A stretch of 64,000 bases of DNA from Endothia cerciana (taxonomy: Eukaryota > Ascomycota > Sordariomycetes > Diaporthales > Cryphonectriaceae), in NCBI GenBank assembly GCA_026119935.1, contig JALRMH010000008.1, forward strand, positions 62,001 to 126,000, in the 5' to 3' direction. The position numbers and the translations under genes are program-made. Positions 22,302 to 32,544 of this stretch are shown one piece after another. How positions within the stretch are numbered: position 1 is the first letter of the stretch; each line of letters opens with the position of its first letter. Under the pieces are notes generated by a model. The model was not told where the DNA came from. It made no database searches and saw only the letters and a program-made list of their open reading frames with translations.

Positions 22302-22843
22302 GTTCTAGGCAGGCATACACTGGATGGGCCGCAACGATGATGGTGAGAGAGTTTTGGAGGACGGCGATGATCTTAGTGAGGGATGCTGAAGGGTGATATC
22401 AAAAGCAGATGGGAATGTTGGAGTTGGTACGCGGAAACTTCCAGCAAAATACACGAGCTTCACATCCCGCCAATGCATAAGTCACTAACATTGAACATCG
22501 ACGAGGCATAATTGTGCTCATAGGACAAGAAGCAGCCTGAACGAAAAGCTGTCTCTGGTTTTCATCTGATGTTCTAGGCTTCATACTGGCTGTTCATTTG
22601 CAGACCTGTGATTCTGCTCATCTTGTCCAGTAGAAGTGATCCTCACGAGTGTCAATCTTTCCAACAAGCATCTTAATCACATAAAGTATCCCACACAGGC
22701 CTATAAGAATTGACATGTTCCTCGATCATGGTTTTAAGAAAGCTCGTCCCGACACGAAACAAAAGAAAACCGGTCTCATATCAAACCTGGTCACCAAAAG
22801 CTTACCCCATCCAGCAGCCCGTCTTCCCAACATGAGACTCGCG
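22302..22843. other. Gene-free region upstream of the seven-exon gene
   Basis: This 540-bp stretch separates the start of the seven-exon gene from the Rfc1 stop, both on the minus strand. It is AT-richer than its neighbours and is probably promoter plus 3' untranslated sequence. Confidence 0.5.
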
Positions 22844-25800
22844 TCACTTCTTTGCCTTGCCTTTGACGGCAACCTTGCCTTCACCACGACCCTTCGTCTT
22901 CTTATCAGCACCGTCATCCACGGCGTCGTCCTCATCAGCCCCTTTCTTTTTAGACCCTCGCTTGGCGACCTTGGCCTTGGGCTGCTTGATGTACTTGTCC
23001 TTTTTGAGATCAATCTCATCGTCATCCTCGTCTTCGGGCTCAACAACCTCAGCCTCGTCGTCGTCTGCATCTATGGCATCTTCGATGTCGGGCACTTCTT
23101 TATTTGCCTTCTTCGGCGCAGCCACGCTGCTGGCCTTCATGAAAGGCACCGGGTGAGACGTGGAATTGTACCTACAATCGTCAGCTCAGCGTCGACAATG
23201 ACGGAAGAGGGTCTACTTACGTCCTCGTAAAGGCGGCCTTGGTCTGCGTTTCAAGTTCGATCAGGCCGTCGGCTTGCGGACCAACCCCGAGCTCTTTGAT
23301 AGCATCAAAGTCTTCCCTTGTTAAATAGTAGCTGTCCATGAGATCTATGACGTCCTCAACGCAGTCCTTGCCCTCGTATGACAGGCGCTTGACAAGCTGG
23401 TACCAAAGAACAGGTAGGTACTGCTGACGGATCTCATTTGCGTCTCCAGAGGATTTGAGTCGCATGTGAGAGTGGATTTCACGGTTGAAGCGACCGAGCC
23501 TGCCTTGCTTGCTGTTGTTGCCAAGCCACGAGGTGAAATTAGAGCCAACCATGTTACCAGCAACGAAGCTCGCAGGCCGGACGGTGCTGAATACTGCGTG
23601 CGTGGGCATGAGGCTCCACTGTTGCTGCGAACCGTGGATCATCCTGTCTACGAGATCGCCATCGCTGATGCTCTCAGCCGCCTGGTCCACGAGCTCCAGA
23701 TACTTCAGGTTCTCCTCTCGCTTATTGTATCCCCTGCCGCTCAAACCCGCCGGTCTGGCTTTGAGATAATTCTCCTGAATCATGAGGTAACTGAATTCAT
23801 GGTCGTTGAAATACAACTCGATCTTGTCGTTGAGGGTCGCCTTGCTCGCTGGGTTGAACAAGTTGCCACCAAGAAATTTCTGGCATATATCCCAAGGTTT
23901 GAGTATGACATGCTTCTCCCACGCCTTGGACATGGACTTGCTTTGGTTATAGTCCATGGCGGTCTGATCGAGTTTGATTGTAGAGAGCATGTTGATGATT
24001 TGTCTGATGTCCTTGTTGCTGCCCTCGATGAGAGCATCAACGACCTGGACGGGCAACTTGAGGCCCTCTCGGTGGCAGATGGTCATGATCCGCGAGCGAA
24101 CTTGATCAACGGTAGGTCGTCTGAACTGGATATCATAGGTAACATGATCAAATGGTTTCATCTTGGGCAGCCTTCGTTCGTTGCAAATGAGGATCAGAGG
24201 CACCTCAGTCTTCTTGCAGAACTTGGCCAGCGCGCCAACGCCACCTCGGTCACCTGCTGACATGCCATCGACTTCGTCCATGATCAACACAATGTTCTTC
24301 TTGGCGTCTTCGATCTTCTTGCCATCGCCTGCAAAGTAACCGAGTAGAGACGTGTTGTTCATAACATCGCTAACTCCATTCTCCACCAACTTCTTGCTAC
24401 GGGTGTCGCTTGCATTGCTCTCGACGACATCGTAACCTGCAAGCTTCGCTGCGAGATGTGCGGCAGTTGTCTTGCCAATGCCAGGAGGACCAGACAGGAT
24501 AATTGCCCGGACGCCACCCATGCCGTCAGCGCCCCGCCTCTGAAAATCGTATTTTCGATTCTTGGACCAAGCTTGTAGCCAACTCTGTATCCTTTCGACA
24601 TTGGTCTTGTTTCCGCAGATGTGGGCCAACTGTGTGGGAGCATATTTGGTTGTCCACAGTTGTGCATTGGCAGCAATTGGATTCGGCGCTGCGACACCTC
24701 GAACAGCGGCAGCTTTACGAGTTTTCTCAGCCTCGGCTTGGAGAGCCTTCTCCTCTCTCTCGAGCTCAGCGGCTGCCTGCTGCACCTTCTTCTTCTCTGC
24801 CTCTTGTTTCTCCTTAACCTTTTCCGCGTTCTTGCCGGACCCACCATTGGCGGGCGCCTTGCGGATCAGGTCGAATAGACCATTCTCGTCGATAGTCTTG
24901 ATGCCGAAGTCCCTGATCTTCTTCAGCTTGGAGGGACCGGCATCGTCACCAAGTACAACAAAAGTCGTCTTGCTGCTGGGTGCTCCCGTGACCTTGCCTC
25001 CATAACGCTTGACCAAAGCTTGTCCATCATCCCGGCCAATTGTCTTGAGCTGGCCGGTGAAGACAAACGTCATGCCGGTGAGACAGCCGTCCGCGCCCTC
25101 GGGGATTTCAGCCGCACCCTCCACCGGAGGAGGTCCAGAGTTTCCCCCACCCTTGCGCCACCCAAATTTGGCATCAGGGTCTTGAGGTGGCGGTGTGGGT
25201 GGTCTGACTGTGGGCACGGAGTCCAGGAGCGTCTGAAAATTCGTATCTTCCGTCTCGGGATCCTTCTTCTTCCTTGGGGCGCGAGGCTTCGACGCAGCAG
25301 CTTTCTTTCGCGGCGCATCCTCGGGCTCGTCCTCGTCGTCGAACTCTGGTGACTTACGCTTCCTGGAAGTACCTGTGGTCTTGATGGATGCAGACTGCGA
25401 GTTATCTCCTTCATCCTCAGACTCCTTGACCTTTAGAGACTTGCCCCTAGATGCGACTCGCTTGGGCTTGGGCAAAACTTCCTCCTCGCTGTCATCCTCG
25501 ACATAGTCGTCGTTCTTTCTCTTGTTCCAGCCCGTCATATCTGCAGCGAAGGCATCATCTCCATCCTCATCGCCGTCATCCATGTATGCATCCTCATCAT
25601 CGTCAACCTTGGCTTTGGTGTAACGCGTAGTCGTCTTCGGTTTGGCCGCGTGTGTCCCATCCGTGGTGGATGCCATGGCTTTGTTTCTGGGGCTCTGACG
25701 GATCGGTGCCTTCACAGTAGACTTCTTAGGGGTGGCCTCGGCCTTCGAATTCCTTTGCTTAGAAGATAAGAAGTAGTCATCTGCAGAGATCTCTGTGCCC

Positions 25801-26015
25801 TTCAGCGGCTCAGATGCGGCAGCCTTCTTCTTTGGCGGCGGCCTTGCCGACGTCTTCTTGGGCTGTCCAGCAGGCTCTTCATCTTCATCGCTATCCTCGA
25901 CAACCTTATGAGGTCTTCCGCGGCCCTTCTTGGGAGGGTCCTCTTTCTTGGCTGCGGGTGGCTTTGCGGGGGGAGCCCCACCTCTGGGGGTGAAGAAGCT
26001 TCGAATGTCGGGCAT
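22844..26015 (-). CDS. rfc1: Replication factor C subunit 1 (large clamp-loader subunit)
   Basis: Two exons, 26015-23221 and 23171-22844, are joined across a 49-nt intron (GTAAGT..TAG) and give 1040 residues. The N-terminus MPDIRSFFTP holds a PIP-like PCNA contact (IRSFF, residues 4-8). A long Lys/Asp/Glu-rich linker follows. The BRCT domain spans about 308-390 (CLTGMTFVFTGQLKTIGRDD). The AAA+ module has Walker A GPPGIGKT at 509-516 and Walker B IMDEVD at 578-583, with the Rfc1 C-terminal domain after it. The splice restores AAFTRT|YNSTSHPVPFMKAS, a conserved Rfc1 end, before an acidic and basic tail ending GKVAVKGKAKK. Rfc1 is the large subunit of the RFC pentamer that loads PCNA at primer ends. 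Another RFC subunit lies 2-5 kb away across uL16m. Confidence 0.96.
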
Positions 26016-26406
26016 TTTGTGATCATTTAGAGATCACACCTTGAAAGAACGGGTCGAAGCCTATCATCAGCCTTTTGGAGTACAGGCGTCGTGTTTGTGG
26101 TGTAGATTGATCGAGGAGAACACGTCGTGAACCGAGAGAAGATGTGTCGCCAGAGAAGTGAAGTCATTTACGACAAGACGCGCGACGCGTTCATGGGAAG
26201 TACGGCGCACTTTAAAGTGGGGCTGATTCCAGGCAGGCAGTGACAGGCACAGGCAGGACACAGCAGTAGTCATGCTACTTAGAAGCTCGGGCCACTAAAT
26301 CCTTGCCTAAGGTTGTTTCTAAGAGCTACCTGATCGGAAGGCATATCCGAGTCGGGGCGACATCACGACACACGGCACCTGTTCAGACCATCCGAATTCC
26401 CAGAAG
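26016..26406. promoter_or_regulatory. Divergent promoter region, rfc1 / uL16m
   Basis: These 391 bp separate the Rfc1 start from the uL16m start on the opposite strand and must hold both promoters. ACGCGACGCG at 26179-26188 contains two copies of the pentamer ACGCG, the central part of the MluI cell-cycle box (ACGCGT) of G1/S replication genes. The full ACGCGT also occurs, at 26185-26190. This is a motif match only. Confidence 0.4.
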
Positions 26407-27183
26407 ATGAATCGACAAATTCCATCGATCATGAATGCCCTCCAAGGGTTGAGAATATCTCCTGCCACACCAACACATACCCTCAACATCACGAAAGCGG
26501 CTTGTCTCCCCTCCCATGTCAGAACGTTCACGTCGACGGCGCCCCAGCTGGGCTCATGGCTGGAGCCATTCATCGACCGGACTAAGAAGAAGCAGAAGGG
26601 TAGACCAAGAGTTGCCACAGGCGGCTCCGTGAAAGGCACGACGATCATGATTGGGGACTACGGCCTGCGCATGATCGACCATCACAGAAGGATCAGCGCA
26701 CAACAACTCAAGCTAGCGGAAGCCACGATAAAGCAAAGGCTGCGCGGGCAGAGATATCGATTATATACACGAGTGAACTGCAACATTGGCGTCTACGTCA
26801 GCGGAAATGAGGTGGGTTGTCTGTCTCTTTCTGGACAACGGATATACGATGGCTAACAAGATCGTTAGATGCGTATGGGCAAGGGAAAGGGATCTTTCGA
26901 CCACTGGGCGGCCAGAGTGGCAGTCAACAGGGTGATATTCGAGATAAGAGGAGCACTGCACGAGCAGGTTGCCAGGGATGCCTTCCGGCTTGCGGGGAAC
27001 AAGCTGCCGGGCCAGTACGAATTTATCAAGAAGGGAGAGCCACCGGTGGTAGGCATCACGAAGCTGAAAGGGGTCACAATCGAGGATTTGAAGCGACCTC
27101 GGAGGCAACTGCTCACAGCAGAAAAGCCCGCGGTCACGACGGCGGTGACAACAACTCCGTCCTCGGTCCCTCCACCATCATAG
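26407..27183 (+). CDS. mrpl16: Mitochondrial ribosomal protein uL16m
   Basis: Two exons, 26407-26811 and 26869-27183, are joined across a 57-nt intron (GTGGGT..TAG) and give 239 residues. The presequence (MNRQIPSIMNALQGLRISPA, then SHVRTFTSTAPQLGSW) fits mitochondrial import. The L16 fold follows, with KKKQKGRPRVATGGS, YGLRMIDHHRRISAQQL and LYTRVNCNIGVYVSGNE. The splice runs directly into MRMGKGKGSFDHWAARVAV, the universally conserved uL16 Gly/Lys loop that approaches the peptidyl-transferase centre. The tail (TTAVTTTPSSVPPPS) is low-complexity. It serves the large mitoribosomal subunit. It is divergent from rfc1 and followed in tandem by the Rfc5-type gene. Confidence 0.95.
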
Positions 27184-27928
27184 AGACGGCTGGACTAGAG
27201 CTGGATACATGACACAGCTGCACAATGTACATACCCGGGGTCTTGGTGGGATTCATTCCGTGGAACAGGATGGGACATCCCCAGGCAAGATGCGAACCTG
27301 ACGAATTGCGATATTGCAAGGGGGGATGCACGCCCAAGGCTCGAAGAGGACTGGGAGTTAGGTCGCTGATGCTCAAGACGTCTACCATTTGGCGGCACCT
27401 GAGATGATACGATGTGAGCCGGGAGATTGAATTTGAAGACAAGGACGGGCTTCCTATATCTTTAGGGCAACATTGGGACGTTTGGGTATTGTAGACAGTC
27501 AACTTCGGAAGGCACAGGCGCATGATTACTCCTCAGCAATAGATGTCACCCAAGCAGACGAGAGGCCATCCTCTCTGCGTTACTCGCGCATAACACAATG
27601 ACTGTACAAGCCGTGGCAGACAAACCAAACCTATGGACTGATTGTTGTTGATCTGAGGGACAAGTGTGGCTGGCACCTTGCACTCTGTTCCTAGCCGGTG
27701 GGGTGCTGAAGACTCAATATCGCCAGGGTTAGGGCGCAGCGTAATTTAAGCCTCTCCCCAGAACGCGTCCAGGCCGGGTCCGACGCGTCTGGGTCAGGGC
27801 TCCCGTCATCCATCTGCGCAACTTTCCTTAATCAAAACAGCCACAGTCCCCAGAGACCTCCAAAGTTGGTCGTCACACATTCAAGCACATCCGCGGTCCC
27901 TGACGTATTCGACTCCGCGGAACTCAAG
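27184..27928. other. Gene-free spacer, uL16m to rfc5
   Basis: These 745 bp separate two tandem plus-strand genes. Near 27771-27792 the sequence GGGTCCGACGCGTCTGGGTC contains ACGCGT (27782-27787), about 145 bp before the clamp-loader start. This is the MluI cell-cycle box also seen between rfc1 and uL16m. Confidence 0.45.
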
Positions 27929-29126
27929 ATGGCATTGATTGTCGACAAACACCGGCCCAGATCTCTAGATCAACTCACCTACCATCCAGAGCTCTCTGAG
28001 AGCCTCAAGTCGCTCGCAAGTGTCATGGACCCTGGCCAACCCCTCAGCAATCCTGACTGACGCGATGTGTTCCCAAAGGCCCAAAGCGGAGACTTTCCAC
28101 ATCTCCTCGTCTACGGACCCTCCGGTGCTGGCAAGAAGACCCGCATCGTGGCTACCCTCAAAGAGCTATTTGGCCCCGGCGTCGAGAAAATCAAGATCGA
28201 CGCACGCGTGTTCCAGACCACCTCCAACCGCAAGCTCGAGTTCAACATTGTTGCGTCCGTATACCACCTCGAGATCACACCCAGCGACGTGGGTAACTAC
28301 GACCGTGTCGTGGTCCAAGACCTCTTGAAGGAGGTTGCACAGACGCAGCAGGTCGACACAGCAGCGAAGCAGCGATTCAAGGTCGTCGTGATCAACGAGG
28401 CGGACCACCTGACGCGCGACGCGCAGGCCGCACTGAGGAGGACTATGGAGAAATACAGTCCCAACTTACGTTTAATTCTTCTGGCGAACTCGACGGCCAA
28501 CATTATTGCGCCAATTCGCTCGCGGACGCTGCTGGTAAGGGTCGCGGCGCCGACGCATGACGAGATCTGCGAAGTCCTGGCCCTGTCCGCGAAGAAAGAA
28601 AATTGGCCGGTGGTGGAGGGACTGCACCAGCGAATAGCAGAGGAAAGCGGGCGGAATCTGCGAAGGGCTTTGTTGATGTATGAGGCGGTCCATGCGCAAA
28701 AGTAAGTGCCCCGACATTCCCAGGCTCACGCTCGGATGACACAGAGGGACTTTATACTGACCGATCTGCTTCCATAGCGAGAAGGTTACCGGCACGACAC
28801 CAATACCACCTCCAGACTGGGAGGCACTCATCGAACAGATCGCAAGAGAGATGATGCAAGAGCACACACCCGCCCAGATCTTGGTTGTACGGGCGAAGCT
28901 TTACGACCTCCTCACACACTGCATTCCGGCCACAACCATTCTCAAGACTCTCACGTTCAAGCTTGTTCCTAAGATCGATGAGGCTCTGAAAGGCGATGTC
29001 ATCAAGTGGTCGGCGTTTTACGAGCACCGCATCAGGACAGGCACCAAGGTCATTTTTCATCTCGAGGCGTTTGTCGCCAAATTCATGAGGATCTTAGAAA
29101 TATACCTCATGGAAATGGATTTCTAA
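27929..29126 (+). CDS. rfc5: Replication factor C small subunit (yeast Rfc5, human RFC3 type)
   Basis: Three exons, 27929-28015, 28079-28701 and 28778-29126, give 352 residues. The opening MALIVDKHRPRSLDQLTYHP is diagnostic of this subunit. Intron 1 (63 nt) starts with GCAAGT rather than GT: only this GC..AG junction yields the conserved SLAQSGDFPHLLVYGPSGAG. Intron 2 (76 nt) is GTAAGT..TAG. Walker A is the variant GPSGAGKKT (42-50), and the Walker B position reads NEAD (near 140) as usual for this weakly or non-hydrolysing subunit. The SRC motif position reads IRSRTL. The C-terminal helical collar (VIFHLEAFVAKFMRILEIYL) is intact. It is one of four small subunits of the PCNA loader, also used in checkpoint loaders. 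Confidence 0.95.
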
Positions 29127-32100
29127 ATTATAACATCCAAGCCTCGGTAACACACGCGGTTTTCCTAGCCAGCGGGACTGGGGGAAAGCTTACCCCTACG
29201 CTTTCCCTGCACATAGCAAGACGGCCTTATCTACACAGTTGAGTGCTTCGAGCGAAGGCCATGGCGAAACTATCATGTTGAGACGGAAGAAAAGGTATGG
29301 GGGCTCTGGGATAGATATCATCAAAGGGCGTTCCGGATGAAGGAGGGTGTGCGATCACCAAAGTGGACTTGGGGGGCAACTTGCCTGTGCCGCAAGCACT
29401 CGGGTGGTGCACAACTGGACTCGAATACAGGACGATGGAGTGCTTTTTATATTTTTATTTTTATTTTTATTTCAAAATTACGTATGGCCTGTAGGCTTGG
29501 GTAAGTTGAGTATGTGCGCCCGTGTCTTGGTGGGATGCGTGGTATGCAGCAATGGGCTCGAAGGGGCGTGATAAACATGTTGGCCGTGGGGGGCTGTAGC
29601 AGCAGGCTACGAAGGAACCTACCGGGCGCTTGGGCTTTTGCCCTACTAATAGGATATCCCGTAGGATCTTTACCCTTCGTGGCATGACTCTCGTCCATCC
29701 GTTGAGGGCCCGGGACAGATTGAGCACAGAGGGTCGCTGAAGGGAGTCAGCGTGGTACTCGCTCTTCGATCCAAGGTCCTCTCTCGTTGCCGAGATGGCC
29801 CGCCTATGCCTTCTGTGGCTGTAATCAGTCGATGATCTGCTGGCTACCCCTGGGAGACTGCTACATAGTACAAATTATGCCGGCTCGGAACCGGGGGGGG
29901 GGGGGCGCTCCAGCCGTCAGGTATACATAGTACTTTTGACATGCGGAACAGGGGTGCAAGTTCCTTTTGTCCATACGGCGGTGCAACCCCCTCGGATTTG
30001 GTCTCTCTCACGATTGGCTTTGGCAGACCCGGGGGCCTGGGCGCTGGATCTCTATTTGTCGGAGCTGGCCTGCCATCTGTGGTTGTCCAAATAAGGTGAC
30101 CTGGCACGACACGGAGTAGTCTGGATCCCGTGTTGAGCTGGAGAGGGAAGATCACAGGTCTGAGATCACAGAGGAGGCAGACAGCAAAGACATATGGGGA
30201 TCAGGCTACTAAGACTCCGGCGGGTAAGAGGATGTTGTGTTGGTTTACCTCGGGAGACAGCCGGCTCGAACGCTCCGATCAAAGATCGTTGAGTTCCGTG
30301 AGTCAGAGAGAATGACATGGGCCATGTTGATAACCGGATCCTGCCGTGGGCAGAGACGCCTGTCTTCCTGCTTTGTCCGCAGTAGGGTCCGATACCTCCA
30401 TACTGTCCGGTTGTACTATGGTAGCCCTACGGATCCGCAGGGTGTGATCAAATGACCTTGGCTGGTGGGTGGTCCGTGAATCCAGTGGCTAAAACAAAGC
30501 GGGCATTCCTGCGTTGATGGTTGTCGAGGTGCAGACTTACTGACTACGTACCTGCAGTACGTGTCAGTGAACAAACGAGGACGGACAGGCCCCCCGGCCC
30601 ATCCTGTACGTAACCCCCCCACGAGCCAAGCTCTCAAGATTCAGCTCTGAGGCAAAGGCCGGCCCTCTAGGTTTGCTCGTCATCTGCGTGTTGGATCGAG
30701 GGCGGGCAACGCGAACCGGGGGGGGGGCCGGGGGGGCCGGGGGGGAGGGAGGCACAACGACTGCGGCCAGCCAAGGACTATCTCGAATATCCACCACTGA
30801 AACAGTCTGGTCAAAGGCACGGCTGGGTGTTGGTCGTTTGGTCTCGTGGGCCTTCCCCGCGGTCAAGCCAATGCCACATTTGGGGATTGGCGCTACCCCG
30901 GGGGGAAATATACTGTGCAGTGGCGGCCGAGATGTGGGGAAGCTTGGGAATGGCGGCTTGGGTAGGCTGGATGGATAAGGCCGTCGGGGCTATGCTTATA
31001 CTTGGTGGAGATAGTCGACGAGAATGTTTGCCCAGCCTCCTATACGTGGACAGTGTGTATCTGCGGGTCCTGAGGGCTGGTGAGGGCTTCTCTCATATAC
31101 TGTAAGTGCGGCACCGCACATTGTTGACGCACGCTAGCCCGACTCAGTTGATATCCGCAACCAAAACTGCGTCCCTGCTGTCTGGCAGGCCCGGTCGCCT
31201 GGTGCATTGTGGCCCCAGCAGAGACCCGAGATAGTCGACAAACTGACTTGGAGGCTCAAGGGGTGAGGTTGAGGGTATCTGCCGAGAGAGATAGCGATGA
31301 CACCTAGGGTGAGACAAGACTGGGCCAGGCTGGAAGGGCGGTTGGTAGCAAGGCAGAGTACGTACGATGCTACTGGGCCATCCGGGCTGGAGTTGGATGT
31401 GACCATAATCTGCGACACCCAGGGGACAATACACCCATCCTATGTGCGGTCTGTTGGATGCATCCTGTCCAGGGCCTCAGCCCGGATGCAGTGATCAGCG
31501 AGTCAATACTGGAGATACCTGCGTGGACGAAGTACCCTCGGTCATGCCAGAAAATGTGGGCGGGGGCGTTCGCGCTTTCGCTTCTCGCCGCCTCGGACTG
31601 AGTAATCCATCGAAAGGCGGGTTGACTGAGGACAGAACCGCGGCTATAGCTCGGGAAGCCTACAATGGGCCAGCGAAGGCGGTCTGGTCATGCATTCTCG
31701 GGCGAGAAGAGACAAGAGAGGAAAGGAAAAGGGCAAGGGGCGTACTGCTGAGATGGATACATGGCACCACGTCGCGAGGTTCATGTTCAAATCTTAGGAT
31801 AGGCACTACTGTACGGCATGGCCAGGCCTGCCTGGCTTGTTCCCCGTCCAGAGGGGAGCTTGGGCGACAGCCCGGACGGACGGAAAGGCCATGCCGCCAT
31901 ACGGTGGCCCCTGGTGGCCCTGCAGGGTTCTCACCTAGACCTCACCTCACCTCATGGCAGTGGGGAAGGCCACCCACGCCGTTTTCAAACCCGGCTGGGT
32001 GGGAGGTGCCAGCACGGCAGGCCATCCAATCAGCAACCCGGCCGCTCCTGGAGCTGGTGCAGATGATCAGCCCGAACAAGAAGCCTTCGGACACAAGGGA

Positions 32101-32201
32101 CCTACGTACAGTACCACAGTATACTATACAGGGCATAGGGCATGAGGGGCACAGGGATGGGCATGGGGTTGCACAGGGCTGGGCTGGGCTCGATTGCCGT
32201 G

Positions 32202-32208
32202 TATAATA
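32202..32208 (+). promoter_or_regulatory. TATA-like element upstream of acetyl-CoA synthetase
   Basis: TATAATA lies about 340 bp before the ATG and is followed by C/T-rich sequence (CCACCCCCC and CATCCTCACC), the usual arrangement of a fungal core promoter. Assignment is by position and motif. Confidence 0.4.
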
Positions 32209-32340
32209 CAAAGCCACCCCCCCTGCCTTCAACATCCTCACCACTTCAGTTCGCGTTGGGTCCCGTCTTCAATCCTCTTCCTGCTCCCCAGCTCTCACCC
32301 ACTCTGCCCCTCCGTCCACACAGGCCGTGACGCCCTCCCT

Positions 32341-32375
32341 CGAACACCCCATCTGAGGTCCGAACACCCCATCTG
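32341..32375 (+). repeat. Tandem 20-bp-spaced repeat in the acetyl-CoA synthetase leader
   Basis: CGAACACCCCATCTG occurs at 32341-32355 and again at 32361-32375, exactly 20 bp apart, which puts both copies on the same DNA face. It lies about 170-200 bp before the ATG. It could be a regulator-binding pair or a leader-RNA element. Confidence 0.8.
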
Positions 32376-32544
32376 GGACCTCAGTCATTGCTCCCTCCCG
32401 GGTCAATAACTGCGGACACAGACGCGTCGAAGACAGCACATGGACCCTGCCAGTCACCAAGGTTGAAACATCCAACACCCCAACAAGCTGACCCCGCCAT
32501 CGCCAGACTGACCCCGAGACAACTGCCCACACAGCCAACTCAGC

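Larger units (their letters stand above)
29127..32544. other. 3.4-kb gene-free region upstream of acetyl-CoA synthetase
   Basis: No open frame here shows family similarity or coding character; the longest (31442-32206, plus) is low-complexity and Arg/Gly/Pro-rich. The stretch carries G-runs at 29893-29905 and 30718-30727, and CATAGTAC/GTACTATG motifs at 29864, 29926 and 30413. Near the gene it has a TATA-like element and a tandem promoter repeat (listed separately). It is probably an extended promoter and repetitive spacer. Confidence 0.5.

Noticed and set aside
31442..32206. 254-codon plus-strand open frame before acetyl-CoA synthetase
   Set aside because: Composition is Arg/Gly/Pro/Ser low-complexity, no domain or splice-supported extension, and it overlaps other equally long frames in GC-rich DNA.
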